Both the position numbers and the translations under genes were made by a program. DNA of 64,000 bases from Myxococcales bacterium (GTDB lineage: Bacteria > Myxococcota_A > Polyangia > Polyangiales > Ga0077539): positions 62,001-126,000 of the forward strand of contig JAEUKI010000030.1 of assembly GCA_016793325.1 (NCBI GenBank). The letters are read 5' to 3'. Positions 1 through 8,318 of the stretch are shown here, piece by piece; the first letter of the stretch is position 1; every line of letters begins with the position of its first letter. A model generated the notes under the pieces. The model made no database searches, was not told where the DNA came from, and worked only from the letters and a program-made list of their open reading frames with translations.

Positions 1-765
1 TCTTTCGTCGATCGTCGTCTCGTACTCGCCCTTGAAAAAGAACGGGGTGTGCAGCGTGTTCTTTCCCTCGTTGAGGTAGCGGACGTACGCGAGCGCGCCG
101 TCCTCGTAAAAGAACTCTTGCGGCTCGCTCGTCGTGCGCTCGTCGTGAAATACGATGCGCAAGCCAGAGTTGAGAAACGCCATCTGACGTAGGCGCTTCT
201 CGACGATGTCCCGAGAAAACTCCGTGACGCTCGAGAAGATCTCGAGGTCCGGTTTGAAGCGAACCTTTGTCCCGCGCTTGTCGCTGTCCGAGACCTTCGC
301 GAGAGGAACATCCCACTCCCCTCGCTTGAAATCCTGGTGAAAGTGACCGCCCTCGCGCCAGATGTCGAGCTCGAGGTACTCGCTCACCGCGTTGACCGCC
401 GTCACGCCGACGCCGTGCGTGCCCGCGCTCGTCGCGTAGGAGTTGTTGTTGAACTTTCCGCCAGCGTGCAGCTCGGTCAGCACCAACGTAGCGGCGCTAA
501 TGCCCTTGTCAGGGTGGTTGCCAACGGGGATGCCCCGACCGTCATCCTCGACCGAACACGATCCATCCGCGTGAATCTTCACCTGGATCGTCTTGCAGTA
601 CCCCGCGAGGTGCTCGTCGACAGAGTTGTCCACGACCTCCCAGATCAAGTGGTGCAACGCGGAGCCATCGCTCACGTTGCCGATGTACATGCCCGGCTTC
701 TTGCGGATTCGGTCCATGCCCTCGAGCACACCGATCGAAGAAGCGTCGTAGTTGTTCTCGCTCAT
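1..765 (-). CDS. gyrB: DNA gyrase subunit B, N-terminal part (runs off left edge)
   Basis: These 255 codons are the ATPase end of the type II topoisomerase that introduces negative supercoils. The GHKL fold motifs are visible in order: GMDRIRKKPGMYIG near the start, EVVDNSVDE (the N-box glutamate), DDGRGIPV, and HAGGKF followed by GTHGVGV in the ATP lid. The ATG at 765 gives the usual short gyrase leader (MSENNYDASSIG). The missing C-terminal part (transducer, TOPRIM and tail) lies outside the window. It is the last member of the dnaA-dnaN-recF-gyrB order on this strand, which favours GyrB over ParE. Two long surface-protein genes separate it from recF, so it probably has its own promoter in 766-993. 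Confidence 0.95.
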   Translation of the reverse strand, partial: MSENNYDASSIGVLEGMDRIRKKPGMYIGNVSDGSALHHLIWEVVDNSVDEHLAGYCKTIQVKIHADGSCSVEDDGRGIPVGNHPDKGISAATLVLTELHAGGKFNNNSYATSAGTHGVGVTAVNAVSEYLELDIWREGGHFHQDFKRGEWDVPLAKVSDSDKRGTKVRFKPDLEIFSSVTEFSRDIVEKRLRQMAFLNSGLRIVFHDERTTSEPQEFFYEDGALAYVRYLNEGKNTLHTPFFFKGEYETTIDER

Positions 766-993
766 CGCGTTGGTCACCGTTCACGACGCAGGCGCGTCGC
801 CCCCTGCGCGCCACGATCGGACGCTGTTCGGCGAGGGCTTCGATCGCGTTTTCTCCTGCAAAATCGCAGGAAAATACCTACCACCCGCCCCCGATTTTAG
901 CAACCCTTTGGTGACGTTTTCTGTCGCGAAATCCCGCAGTAAATCCGCGGTGAATCGCTGGTCGACCGCGACGCTCCCCCGCGTCGCTCGCGC
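766..993 (-). promoter_or_regulatory. gyrB upstream region with a small hairpin
   Basis: This 228-bp gap lies between the 3' end of a MYXO-CTERM gene and the gyrB start and must contain the gyrB leader. A 6-bp perfect inverted repeat (TCCTGC/GCAGGA, 854-871) with an AT-rich loop sits about 90 bp upstream of gyrB. It has no T-tract on the transcribed strand, so it is not a convincing intrinsic terminator. It could be an operator, or chance. No clear -35/-10 pair was identified. Confidence 0.3.
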
Positions 994-3876
994 TCAGCGA
1001 CGACGACGGCGCGCGAGCACCGTGGCCGCAGCGGCGAGCGCGACGAGCGCGACCGAGCCGTTGCCCGACGAGCCAGGAGCGCCCGCGGCGCGGCAAGCGC
1101 ACGTTCCAGTGCCACCCACCGAGCTTCCACCGTCGCCCGCGACGCCGCTGTCGCTCGCGTCACCAACGCTCGGGCGGTCCGAACGAACGTCGGCCACCTG
1201 ACTGTCCGTCCCAGCGTCGACGACGTCCATTTCGGCCACGTCTGGCTCGCTGTCGGGCATCGCGTCAGCGACGTCGACGGCGCCGTCCGAGGCGTCCATC
1301 ACCACATTGCTGTCCTCGACGACGCCCGAATCCACGCCCGAATCCACGCCAGTATCCACGCCGCTGTCGACACCCGTGTCGACGCCCGTGTCCACACCGC
1401 TGTCGCCGCCGACGGGCAACACGGTCAGCGAGAACATCTGGCTCGTGCGCCCCGTGTCGCCGTCATCGACGGTCACCGTGAAGGTCACCGTCGTCGTGGA
1501 CGCGCTCATGGGAGGCGTTCCGCTGAGCTCGCCGGTCGCCGCGTTGATCGTGAGCCACGCCGGAGCGCCCGTGATCGACCACACGAGGGGGTCTTGCACC
1601 GTGCTGGCGATGGGCGGATTCGCGCGGTCGGTCGCAGCCACGATCGTGCTGTACGCGACGAGCGACGTGGCCACCGGGAGCATCGTCGTCGTGATCGTCG
1701 GCGCCGCGTTGGTGACCGACAACGTCGACGTCGAGCGCGCGGAGTTCGCGTTGCACATTCCGCCGACGGTCGGACGCGAGAGCCAGCACACCGTTCGCAT
1801 CGAGGGGCCGTCGAAGCCCGCCGTGCTGAACATCGCGCTCGCGCCCGTCCCATCGACGACGCCGTCGCAGTTGAAGTCCCACGCGACCTCGCAGCCGCAC
1901 GAACCCGCGGCGCCAAACGCCACCGCGAGCGACGCGGTCCCGCCCTCCTCTGCGGTAAACGGCCCGGACGCGGTCGCCTCTGGACACACACGCGGAGCCG
2001 TCGACAACAAGCACAGGTCGATCGAACGCACCGTGCTCCCGCCGTCGCCGTCGCTCGCCGTGACGCTGAGCGGGTAGCAACGCGCGAGCGCTCCGGCCGC
2101 TTCGTCGGGCGTCCCCGAGATCACGCCCGACATCGCGTTGATCGAGAGGCCCGGAGGCAGGCCCGTGACGGCCCACGTGATGGGATCGCGAACCATCGAC
2201 GCGACCGGCGGATTCGCTGGGTCCGACGCGGTGAGCGTGGCCGTGTACGCGACGCCCAACGCGCCCGCAGGCAACGCGACGGTCGTAATCGTCGGCGCGA
2301 CGTTGTTGACCGTGACGGTGTTCATCGCGCGCGTAGACGGCTGCGTGCAGAGCCCGCCCGCGCTCGGCACCGTGCGATGACACAACGAGAACATCGAAGA
2401 GCCGTCGCGATCGACGCCCGAGAGGTTGAAGGTCGAACCCGTTCCATCCGCGATGCTGTCGCAGCCGAGGTCCCACTCGACGACGCACCCGCAGCTCGCG
2501 CCAGCGAGCGTCGTGTTGACCGTGTTTCGCCCGCCCTCGGCGACGATGATGCCCGCGGGCCCGGGGCTCACGACGGTCGCCGCAGGGCACACGCCAGCCA
2601 TCGCCGGAGGAGCGACGGTCATCGAGATCATGCGCGACGAGCCGCCGCCGTCTCCGTCGGTCACGCTCACGGTGATCGTGAACATGCCCGCCATCGTCGG
2701 CGTCCCGAAGAGCACGCCCGTGGCAGGATCGATGCTGAGCCCAGGGGGAAGCCCCATCGCGCTCCACGTGATCGTGTCTTGAATGCCGCTCGCGTTCGGC
2801 GGATTCGCAGGGTCGCTGCTGATCAACGCGACGTGATAGGCCGCGCCCACCGTCGCGTCGGGAACCGCCGACGACACGATCACCGGCGAGACGTTGGTGA
2901 TCCCGATGCCCGCGGCGCCGTTCACCTGCGTCTGCGTCGAGGTGCTCACGCACGTGCCCGCGATCGCAAACGTGCGCGCGCACATGCTCGTCGTCGACGG
3001 CCCGTCGCGCCCCTCGGCGCTCACGAGGGTCGAGAGGCCGAAGCTCTCTGTGGTCCCGTCGCAGTTGGCGTCCCAGCCGACGACGCAACGACAGCCCGCG
3101 ACGACGGGCAATCGCGCGTTGATCGTCGCGACGCCGCCTTCTTGGACAGAGATCGTTCCGGCCGTGGTGATCACAGGAGGCATGCACATGCCCATCGTCG
3201 GGGTCGCCACGACCTCGAGCGAGAGGTCCGTGATCGCGATTCCGCCGTCACCGTCGGCGACCGTGAGCCGCACAGGAAACGTGCCCGCCATCGTCGGAGT
3301 ACCGGTGATTTCTCCGGTCATCGCGTTGATCGTGAGCCCGGGCGCGAGCCCCGTGGCGCTCCACGTGAGCGGGTCGCGCAGCATCGACGCCACCGGCGGA
3401 TTCGCAGGGTCCGACGCGTTCGCGCGAAACGCATACATCGCTCCGACGGCGGCGTTGGGCAGCGAGTTCGTCGTGATGATCGGGTCCGCGTTGTTGACGC
3501 TGACCTGCGTGCGAAACACCGCGCTCTGCCGCGTCCCCAAGGGACAGAGCGGATCGACGCTCCGCACACACAACGGAAACCGCGAGGTCGATGAGCCATC
3601 GCGGTTGCGCGCGGTCACCGTGAACTGCGTCCCCGTAATCTGATCACCGAACGAAGCAGTGACGCCGTCACAGTCGGTGTCCCACTCGAACGTCGGACCA
3701 CCACCGAAAGCGCTCACGACGAGGCTCGATCCCTCGGCGACCGAGAGGCTCGGCGTCGTGAGCGCGTTGACTCCGGTCGGAGCCGACGGAGGACATTGCG
3801 CGCTGGCGTTGGCGGCGATCGCGCTCGTGACGAGCGCGGCCAACGCGAAACCCAAAGGTGTTCGTCGTCTGTGCAT
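994..3876 (-). CDS. MYXO-CTERM surface protein with repeated Ig/cadherin-like domains
   Basis: A 960-residue exported protein. The chosen ATG (3876) puts a signal peptide first (MHRRRTPLGFALAALVTS, cleavage after ASA). Four units follow, each made of a PKD-like segment with a W-D-x-x-C-D motif and a putative-Ig (He_PIG-type) domain holding ITT...LP, DPANPP, GLPPGL and GTPTMAG signatures. A Val-Asp/Ser-Gly linker then leads to a MYXO-CTERM tail: a CACRAAGAP motif, a hydrophobic helix and a final RRRRR. This tail is known to direct anchoring and processing at the myxobacterial cell surface. The acidic W-D-x-x-C-D motifs may bind calcium (inference). It is a tandem paralog of the next gene (4028-6946). 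The ligand is unknown. Confidence 0.85.
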   Translation of the reverse strand: MHRRRTPLGFALAALVTSAIAANASAQCPPSAPTGVNALTTPSLSVAEGSSLVVSAFGGGPTFEWDTDCDGVTASFGDQITGTQFTVTARNRDGSSTSRFPLCVRSVDPLCPLGTRQSAVFRTQVSVNNADPIITTNSLPNAAVGAMYAFRANASDPANPPVASMLRDPLTWSATGLAPGLTINAMTGEITGTPTMAGTFPVRLTVADGDGGIAITDLSLEVVATPTMGMCMPPVITTAGTISVQEGGVATINARLPVVAGCRCVVGWDANCDGTTESFGLSTLVSAEGRDGPSTTSMCARTFAIAGTCVSTSTQTQVNGAAGIGITNVSPVIVSSAVPDATVGAAYHVALISSDPANPPNASGIQDTITWSAMGLPPGLSIDPATGVLFGTPTMAGMFTITVSVTDGDGGGSSRMISMTVAPPAMAGVCPAATVVSPGPAGIIVAEGGRNTVNTTLAGASCGCVVEWDLGCDSIADGTGSTFNLSGVDRDGSSMFSLCHRTVPSAGGLCTQPSTRAMNTVTVNNVAPTITTVALPAGALGVAYTATLTASDPANPPVASMVRDPITWAVTGLPPGLSINAMSGVISGTPDEAAGALARCYPLSVTASDGDGGSTVRSIDLCLLSTAPRVCPEATASGPFTAEEGGTASLAVAFGAAGSCGCEVAWDFNCDGVVDGTGASAMFSTAGFDGPSMRTVCWLSRPTVGGMCNANSARSTSTLSVTNAAPTITTTMLPVATSLVAYSTIVAATDRANPPIASTVQDPLVWSITGAPAWLTINAATGELSGTPPMSASTTTVTFTVTVDDGDTGRTSQMFSLTVLPVGGDSGVDTGVDTGVDSGVDTGVDSGVDSGVVEDSNVVMDASDGAVDVADAMPDSEPDVAEMDVVDAGTDSQVADVRSDRPSVGDASDSGVAGDGGSSVGGTGTCACRAAGAPGSSGNGSVALVALAAAATVLARRRRR
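1320..1405 (-). repeat. Short tandem repeat encoding the Val-Asp/Ser-Gly linker
   Basis: Imperfect 12-18-bp units built from GTCGAC and GGCGTGGA-like blocks encode the D-[TS]-G-V linker before the MYXO-CTERM tail. Similar linkers precede such tails in other myxobacterial proteins. Copy number is likely to vary. Confidence 0.6.
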
Positions 3877-4027
3877 TGCGCGCTCAGTCTGGCCGCGAGA
3901 ACGCGCGAACTCCAGGGCGCTTCTCCGAATTCGAGCGCGCAAAATTCCGCACGACGATCGCGCGATCGCAGCGCAAACATCGGCCCCCCAAAGCGGAATC
4001 GTTTGTTGCGCCTCGAGCGCAAACTGT

Positions 4028-6946
4028 TCAGCGAGGCGCGCGCGATCCGCGACGACGCGACGCGAGCGTCACGAGCGCGACTCCCACGAGCACCGCGAGG
4101 CGCGCGTTCGAGGAGCCGCCACGGTGACCAGCAGCGCGGCACGCGCACGCGCCGTCACCGCTCACGCCACCGGGCGGAACACGCGCGTCTGCGCCCGAGC
4201 CACTGTCGTTTCGCGCAGCGTCGCCGCTCGAAGCGCCGTCCATCCCGCTCGCGTCGGGATCGACGCCGCTGTCGCCAACAGTCGCATCGGAAACCGTTCC
4301 GTCAGCGACCATCGCGTCTTCACCAGTGGCGCTGTCTTCGCTCGTACCCGAATCACCAGGCACCGCGCTGTCCGATGCGACGTCCGCAGGAACGACCGCG
4401 TCGGGCATCGATCCGTCGACAGTTCCACCGCTGTCCACGCCGCTGTCGACACCGCTATCCACGCCGCTGTCGACGCCGGCATCGCTGCCGCCACCCACGA
4501 CGCGAATCGTGAGCATCGTCGTCGTGCGTCCTCCGTCCCCATCCTCGACGACGACGGTGAACGTAAAGGACATCCCAGCGGCGCTCGCAGGTGGAGTCCC
4601 CGAGAGCGCGCCGGACATCGCGTTGATCGAGAGCCACGAAGGAGCGCCCATGATCGACCAGGTGAAGGGATCCTGAACGCTCATCGCGACCGGCGGATTC
4701 GCTGGATCCGTCGCGTTCACGGTGGCCGTGTACGCAGCGCCCGCGGTCGCGTCAGGGAGCATCGTCGTCGTGATCGTCGGCGCCACGTTGGTCACGCGAA
4801 CGACGTTGCTGCTCGACGCAGACGCCGCGTTGCAAGGGCCTCCCGAGGACGGACGCGAGATCCAGCACACGTTCTGCGAGCTGGGACCATCGAGCCCGCG
4901 CGCAGAGTACGTGAGGGTCGTTCCGGTTGCGTCCACCGTTCCGTTGCAGCCGACGTCCCACTCGATCGTGCAGCCGCAAGCGCCCGTTCCAGTGAAGCTC
5001 ACGGTGAACATGTTGGAGCCTCCTTCGGGCGCGATCCACTCGCGAACGTTGGCTCCCGCCGTCGGGCACAACATCGAAGCCGTCGTCGTGAGGCAGAGCT
5101 GCATCGTGCGCGACGTGATCCCGCCGTCGCCGTCGTTGGCGCTCACGATCACGTCGTAGCAACGCGCGCTCGCGCCACCCGCCATCGTCGGCGTCCCCGA
5201 GATCACGCCGGTCATCATGTTGATCGAGAGCCCTGGGGGGAGCCCCACAGCGGTCCACGCGATCGGATCGCGCGTCATCGAGGCCACCGGCGGATTCGCA
5301 GGGTCCGACGCGTTGACCGTGGCCATGTACGCGCTGCCGAGCGTCCCGTTGGGCAGCGACATCGTCGTGATCGTCGGCGCGACGTTCAGCACGTTGACGC
5401 TGACCGGCAATTGCGCCGAAGGCATCGAGCACATGGACAGCGCTCCAGGGATCCCGCGCAGACACACGCGAACAGCGCTCGGACCGTCGCGATCGACGCC
5501 GCTCAACGAGAAGGTGGCCCCTGTCCCGTTCGCGCTTCCATCGCAATCGACGTCCCATTCGATCGTGCAGCCGCACGTCACCACGCCGAGCGTCGCGCTC
5601 AACGTCGTCGAGCCGCCTTCGTCCACGACAGGAACGACTCCGCCCGTCAACACAGGCACAGGACAAGTCCCCGCCATGGCTGCGCCAATGACGATCGGCA
5701 GCATCCGCACCGTCACGCCGCCGTCGCCGTCGGTCACCGTAAACGTGACCGTGAACGTGCCGTTCATCGTGGGCGTTCCGAACACGATCCCAGTCAACGG
5801 ATCGATCACGAGTCCGGGCGGCAATCCGACGGCCGCCCAGGTCTGCGGGTCTTGAATTCCACCGGCCGTGGGCGGGTTCGCGGGATCCGTCGAGAGCACT
5901 TGCGCGACGTAGGCCGTCCCCACAGTGCCGCTCGGCATCGACGCGGTCGTGATCGTGGGCGCGACGTTGTTCACGGTCACCGCGCCGAACGTCACCGTCG
6001 AGACGCCGCACGCGGCGGGCGAGCTCGTCGAAGGCACCGGGATCGCGACCGCGCACAGACGGATCGCGCTCGGACCATCGCGTCCCACGGCGGACACGCT
6101 CACCGTCGTGTCGACGACGTCGATCGAGCCGTCGCACGCGAAGTCCCACGCGACACGGCACGAGCAACCGCCGGTGTCCGGGATGCGCGCAGAGACGTTG
6201 ACCGTCCCGCCCTCGTCGACGACCGGCGTGAGCCCGCCGCCCGTCGCGATGATGACTGGCGCAGGGCAGTTGGTGAGCGACGCGGTCGCGGCGATCACCA
6301 GCGTGTACGTGCGGCTGTTCGTTCCGCCGTCGCCGTCGTTGACCGACACGGTGACCGTGAACGTCCCCATCGCCGTCGGCGTGCCCGAGATCACGCCGGT
6401 CATCGCGTTGATCGTGAGCCCCGTTGGGAGCCCCATCGCGGACCAGCCGAAGGGATCGCGGGTCGCGGAAGCGCCCGGCGGATTCGCGGGGTCCGAAGCC
6501 GCGAGCCCAAACGAATACAAGCGTCCCACCGCGCCCACCGGAAGAAGGTTGGTCGTGATCGTCGGCGCGACGTTGCGAATGTTCACCTGCGTCGGAGCGA
6601 TCGCGCTGAAGCGACTCCCCATAGGGCAAGTCGGGTTGACGCTGCGCACACACAATCGAGCCCCGCCCGGCCCGTCGCGGTCCTGCGCGGTAAACACAAA
6701 GGGGCTCGGCCCGATGTGATCGCCGAACGCCGGCGTCACGCCGTCGCAATCGGTGTCCCACTCGTACATGGGACCGCCGCCCATGACAGGAATCGACGTC
6801 GTTCCCCCTTCGTCGACCGAGAACGTCGCGCCAGGACCGGGCAACACGAACGTGGGAGCCGTCGGCGGACATTGTGCCCACGCGCTGTGGGTCATCGCGA
6901 AGAGCGCGAGCGACCACAGCGCGAACAAGAATCGAGTTCGCAGCAA
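4028..6946 (-). CDS. MYXO-CTERM surface protein, paralog of the downstream gene
   Basis: A 972-residue exported protein. The start is TTG at 6946, decided by a perfect AAGGAGG Shine-Dalgarno at 6954-6960 with 7-nt spacing. A signal peptide (FLFALWSLALFAMTHSAWA) precedes four repeats of the same two-part unit as its paralog: a W-D-x-x-C-D segment followed by a putative-Ig domain with DPANPP and GTP signatures. A D-S-G-V linker and a MYXO-CTERM tail follow (CACRAAGHRG, hydrophobic helix, RRRG). The two proteins align along their whole length, so this is a tandem duplication. Both lie between recF and gyrB. A structural or adhesive surface role is inferred. No enzymatic motif was seen. Confidence 0.85.
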   Translation of the reverse strand: MLRTRFLFALWSLALFAMTHSAWAQCPPTAPTFVLPGPGATFSVDEGGTTSIPVMGGGPMYEWDTDCDGVTPAFGDHIGPSPFVFTAQDRDGPGGARLCVRSVNPTCPMGSRFSAIAPTQVNIRNVAPTITTNLLPVGAVGRLYSFGLAASDPANPPGASATRDPFGWSAMGLPTGLTINAMTGVISGTPTAMGTFTVTVSVNDGDGGTNSRTYTLVIAATASLTNCPAPVIIATGGGLTPVVDEGGTVNVSARIPDTGGCSCRVAWDFACDGSIDVVDTTVSVSAVGRDGPSAIRLCAVAIPVPSTSSPAACGVSTVTFGAVTVNNVAPTITTASMPSGTVGTAYVAQVLSTDPANPPTAGGIQDPQTWAAVGLPPGLVIDPLTGIVFGTPTMNGTFTVTFTVTDGDGGVTVRMLPIVIGAAMAGTCPVPVLTGGVVPVVDEGGSTTLSATLGVVTCGCTIEWDVDCDGSANGTGATFSLSGVDRDGPSAVRVCLRGIPGALSMCSMPSAQLPVSVNVLNVAPTITTMSLPNGTLGSAYMATVNASDPANPPVASMTRDPIAWTAVGLPPGLSINMMTGVISGTPTMAGGASARCYDVIVSANDGDGGITSRTMQLCLTTTASMLCPTAGANVREWIAPEGGSNMFTVSFTGTGACGCTIEWDVGCNGTVDATGTTLTYSARGLDGPSSQNVCWISRPSSGGPCNAASASSSNVVRVTNVAPTITTTMLPDATAGAAYTATVNATDPANPPVAMSVQDPFTWSIMGAPSWLSINAMSGALSGTPPASAAGMSFTFTVVVEDGDGGRTTTMLTIRVVGGGSDAGVDSGVDSGVDSGVDSGGTVDGSMPDAVVPADVASDSAVPGDSGTSEDSATGEDAMVADGTVSDATVGDSGVDPDASGMDGASSGDAARNDSGSGADARVPPGGVSGDGACACRAAGHRGGSSNARLAVLVGVALVTLASRRRGSRAPR
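4430..4490 (-). repeat. Short tandem repeat encoding the D-S-G-V linker
   Basis: A shorter counterpart of the linker repeat in the paralog at 1320-1405. It encodes about four D-S-G-V units just before the MYXO-CTERM region. Confidence 0.55.
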
Positions 6947-6953
6947 GATGAAA

Positions 6954-6960
6954 CCTCCTT
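6954..6960 (-). promoter_or_regulatory. Consensus ribosome binding site fixing a TTG start
   Basis: AAGGAGG stands 7 nt before the TTG at 6946 and is the strongest Shine-Dalgarno seen in the window. It settles the non-ATG start of the second MYXO-CTERM gene and suggests efficient translation. Confidence 0.85.
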
Positions 6961-7107
6961 AGGACGAAGCAATCGACGCAACGGATAGACCGCGCATCAA
7001 CGCCCATCGTACGCGAGGCATTTCGCCAAGAACACAGCGTAGCCCTACGCATCCGTTGCGAGGTTTCAGCACTCGTTGCGAGGGGCGCGCGTTGTCCAGA
7101 ATCGCTT

Positions 7108-8196
7108 CTACTGCGCGTTCACTGTGCCCGCGTGCACGACGAACCGCTTGGCATCGGGCAAGAGCGCGCTCACTGCGGGGTCCGTCGTGGTGACCCAGAG
7201 CTGGGCCTCCATCGCCGCGATCCTCGCGAAGAGCCTCGCGGTTCGCTCTCGATCGAGCTCGCTCGAGACGTCATCGAGCAAGAGCCACGGCAAGCGCCCC
7301 GAGCGTCGCTCGAGCACTTCGAGCTCGGCCAACCGCAGCGCCAGCGCGATCGCGCGGGTCTGTCCCTGACTCGCGACGTCGCGCGCGAGCCGACCGCTCC
7401 ACTTGATCACCACGTCGTCCGCGTGAGGCCCGATGGTCGTGAGCGTCCGAGCGCGATCGGTGTCGTACGCGCGCGCCAGCGCCTCGCGGTACTCGCCGGC
7501 GTCCGTCGGTGACTTCGTGCGATACGCGATCGAGACCTCCGAGCCCGAGAGCGCGATGTCGTCCGCCGCTGCGCGCGCCGCGGGCAGAAGCTCGTCCGTG
7601 AGCCCGATGCGAGCGCGCACGATCGCGCTGCCGAAGCGCGCGAGCATCGGGTCGTACGCAGCGACCGCGCGAGGGTCGACCGTCGCTCCGCGCAAGAGCG
7701 CGTTGCGAGCCTTGAGCGCGCGCGCGTAGGACCGCAGCGCCTCGCCGTAGCCGTCCACCACGCGAACGAGCACGCGATCGAGCAACCTCCGCCGCAGGTC
7801 GGGCGAGCCGCGAACGAGGTCGAGGTCCTGCGGGTGAAACACCACGCACGCCGCGGCGCCGTAGTAGTGCACCGCGCGCTCGGGGCGCTTTCCGTCCATC
7901 GTCGCGTCGCGCGTCTTGCGGTCGAACGTCAGTCGAAACTCGTGCGCGAGGTCCCCTCCCTCGACGACCATCCGCGCCGCGGCCTGCGCGACCCCGTGCC
8001 CCACGAGCTGCGATCGCGTCGCGCCGCGAAACGACCGAAGGGTGGCCACGAAATCAACGGCCTCGAGCAGAGAGGTCTTTCCCTGGCCGTTTGCGCCCAC
8101 AAAGAGGTTGGCCCTCGGATCGGGCTCGACCGACACGGCGTCGAGGTTGCGAAATCCGCGCACCACGAGGCGCGCGACGCGGAGGGCTGGAGTCAC
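7108..8196 (-). CDS. recF: DNA replication and repair protein RecF
   Basis: A 362-residue SMC-like ATPase that loads RecA at gapped DNA with RecO and RecR. The Walker A motif GANGQGKTS is at residues 34-42, directly after the typical N-terminal strand (VRGFRNL). The ABC-type signature region lies near DVASQGQTRAIAL, and Walker B with the D-loop (LLLDDVSSELD) is near residue 305. The length matches the family. It belongs to the dnaA-dnaN-recF-gyrB order but is separated from dnaN by a two-gene cassette and from gyrB by two surface-protein genes, so co-transcription with those partners is doubtful. Confidence 0.96.
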   Translation of the reverse strand: MTPALRVARLVVRGFRNLDAVSVEPDPRANLFVGANGQGKTSLLEAVDFVATLRSFRGATRSQLVGHGVAQAAARMVVEGGDLAHEFRLTFDRKTRDATMDGKRPERAVHYYGAAACVVFHPQDLDLVRGSPDLRRRLLDRVLVRVVDGYGEALRSYARALKARNALLRGATVDPRAVAAYDPMLARFGSAIVRARIGLTDELLPAARAAADDIALSGSEVSIAYRTKSPTDAGEYREALARAYDTDRARTLTTIGPHADDVVIKWSGRLARDVASQGQTRAIALALRLAELEVLERRSGRLPWLLLDDVSSELDRERTARLFARIAAMEAQLWVTTTDPAVSALLPDAKRFVVHAGTVNAQ

Positions 8197-8244
8197 GGTC
8201 GCAGCGAGGTGCGTAGCACGAACCGAGGCGACGAAGGCAACGTT

Positions 8245-8318
8245 GGGTTAGCCGGGTTGGCCGACACCTCGCCAACGTTGGCCGAGCGCTCGCCAACCCA
8301 AACCGAGGGTTGGCGAGC
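8245..8318. repeat. 74-bp repeat copy A with perfect 12-bp hairpin
   Basis: It is identical to 11681-11754 except for one base (the sixth: A here, G there). Its right half is a perfect inverted repeat, GCTCGCCAACCC/GGGTTGGCGAGC with a 7-nt loop (8288-8318). The last base coincides with the stop codon of the TPR gene, so the hairpin sits exactly at that gene's 3' end and could terminate or protect its mRNA. With copy B it brackets the NTPase/TPR cassette in direct orientation. Confidence 0.9.

Noticed and set aside
854..871. Hairpin upstream of gyrB as an intrinsic terminator
   Set aside because: No T-tract follows on the transcribed strand and the stem is only 6 bp.
3659..6988. 1109-codon plus-strand frame opposite the MYXO-CTERM genes
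   Set aside because: Arg-rich composition without motifs, opposite strongly supported genes. It is a GC-driven shadow frame.
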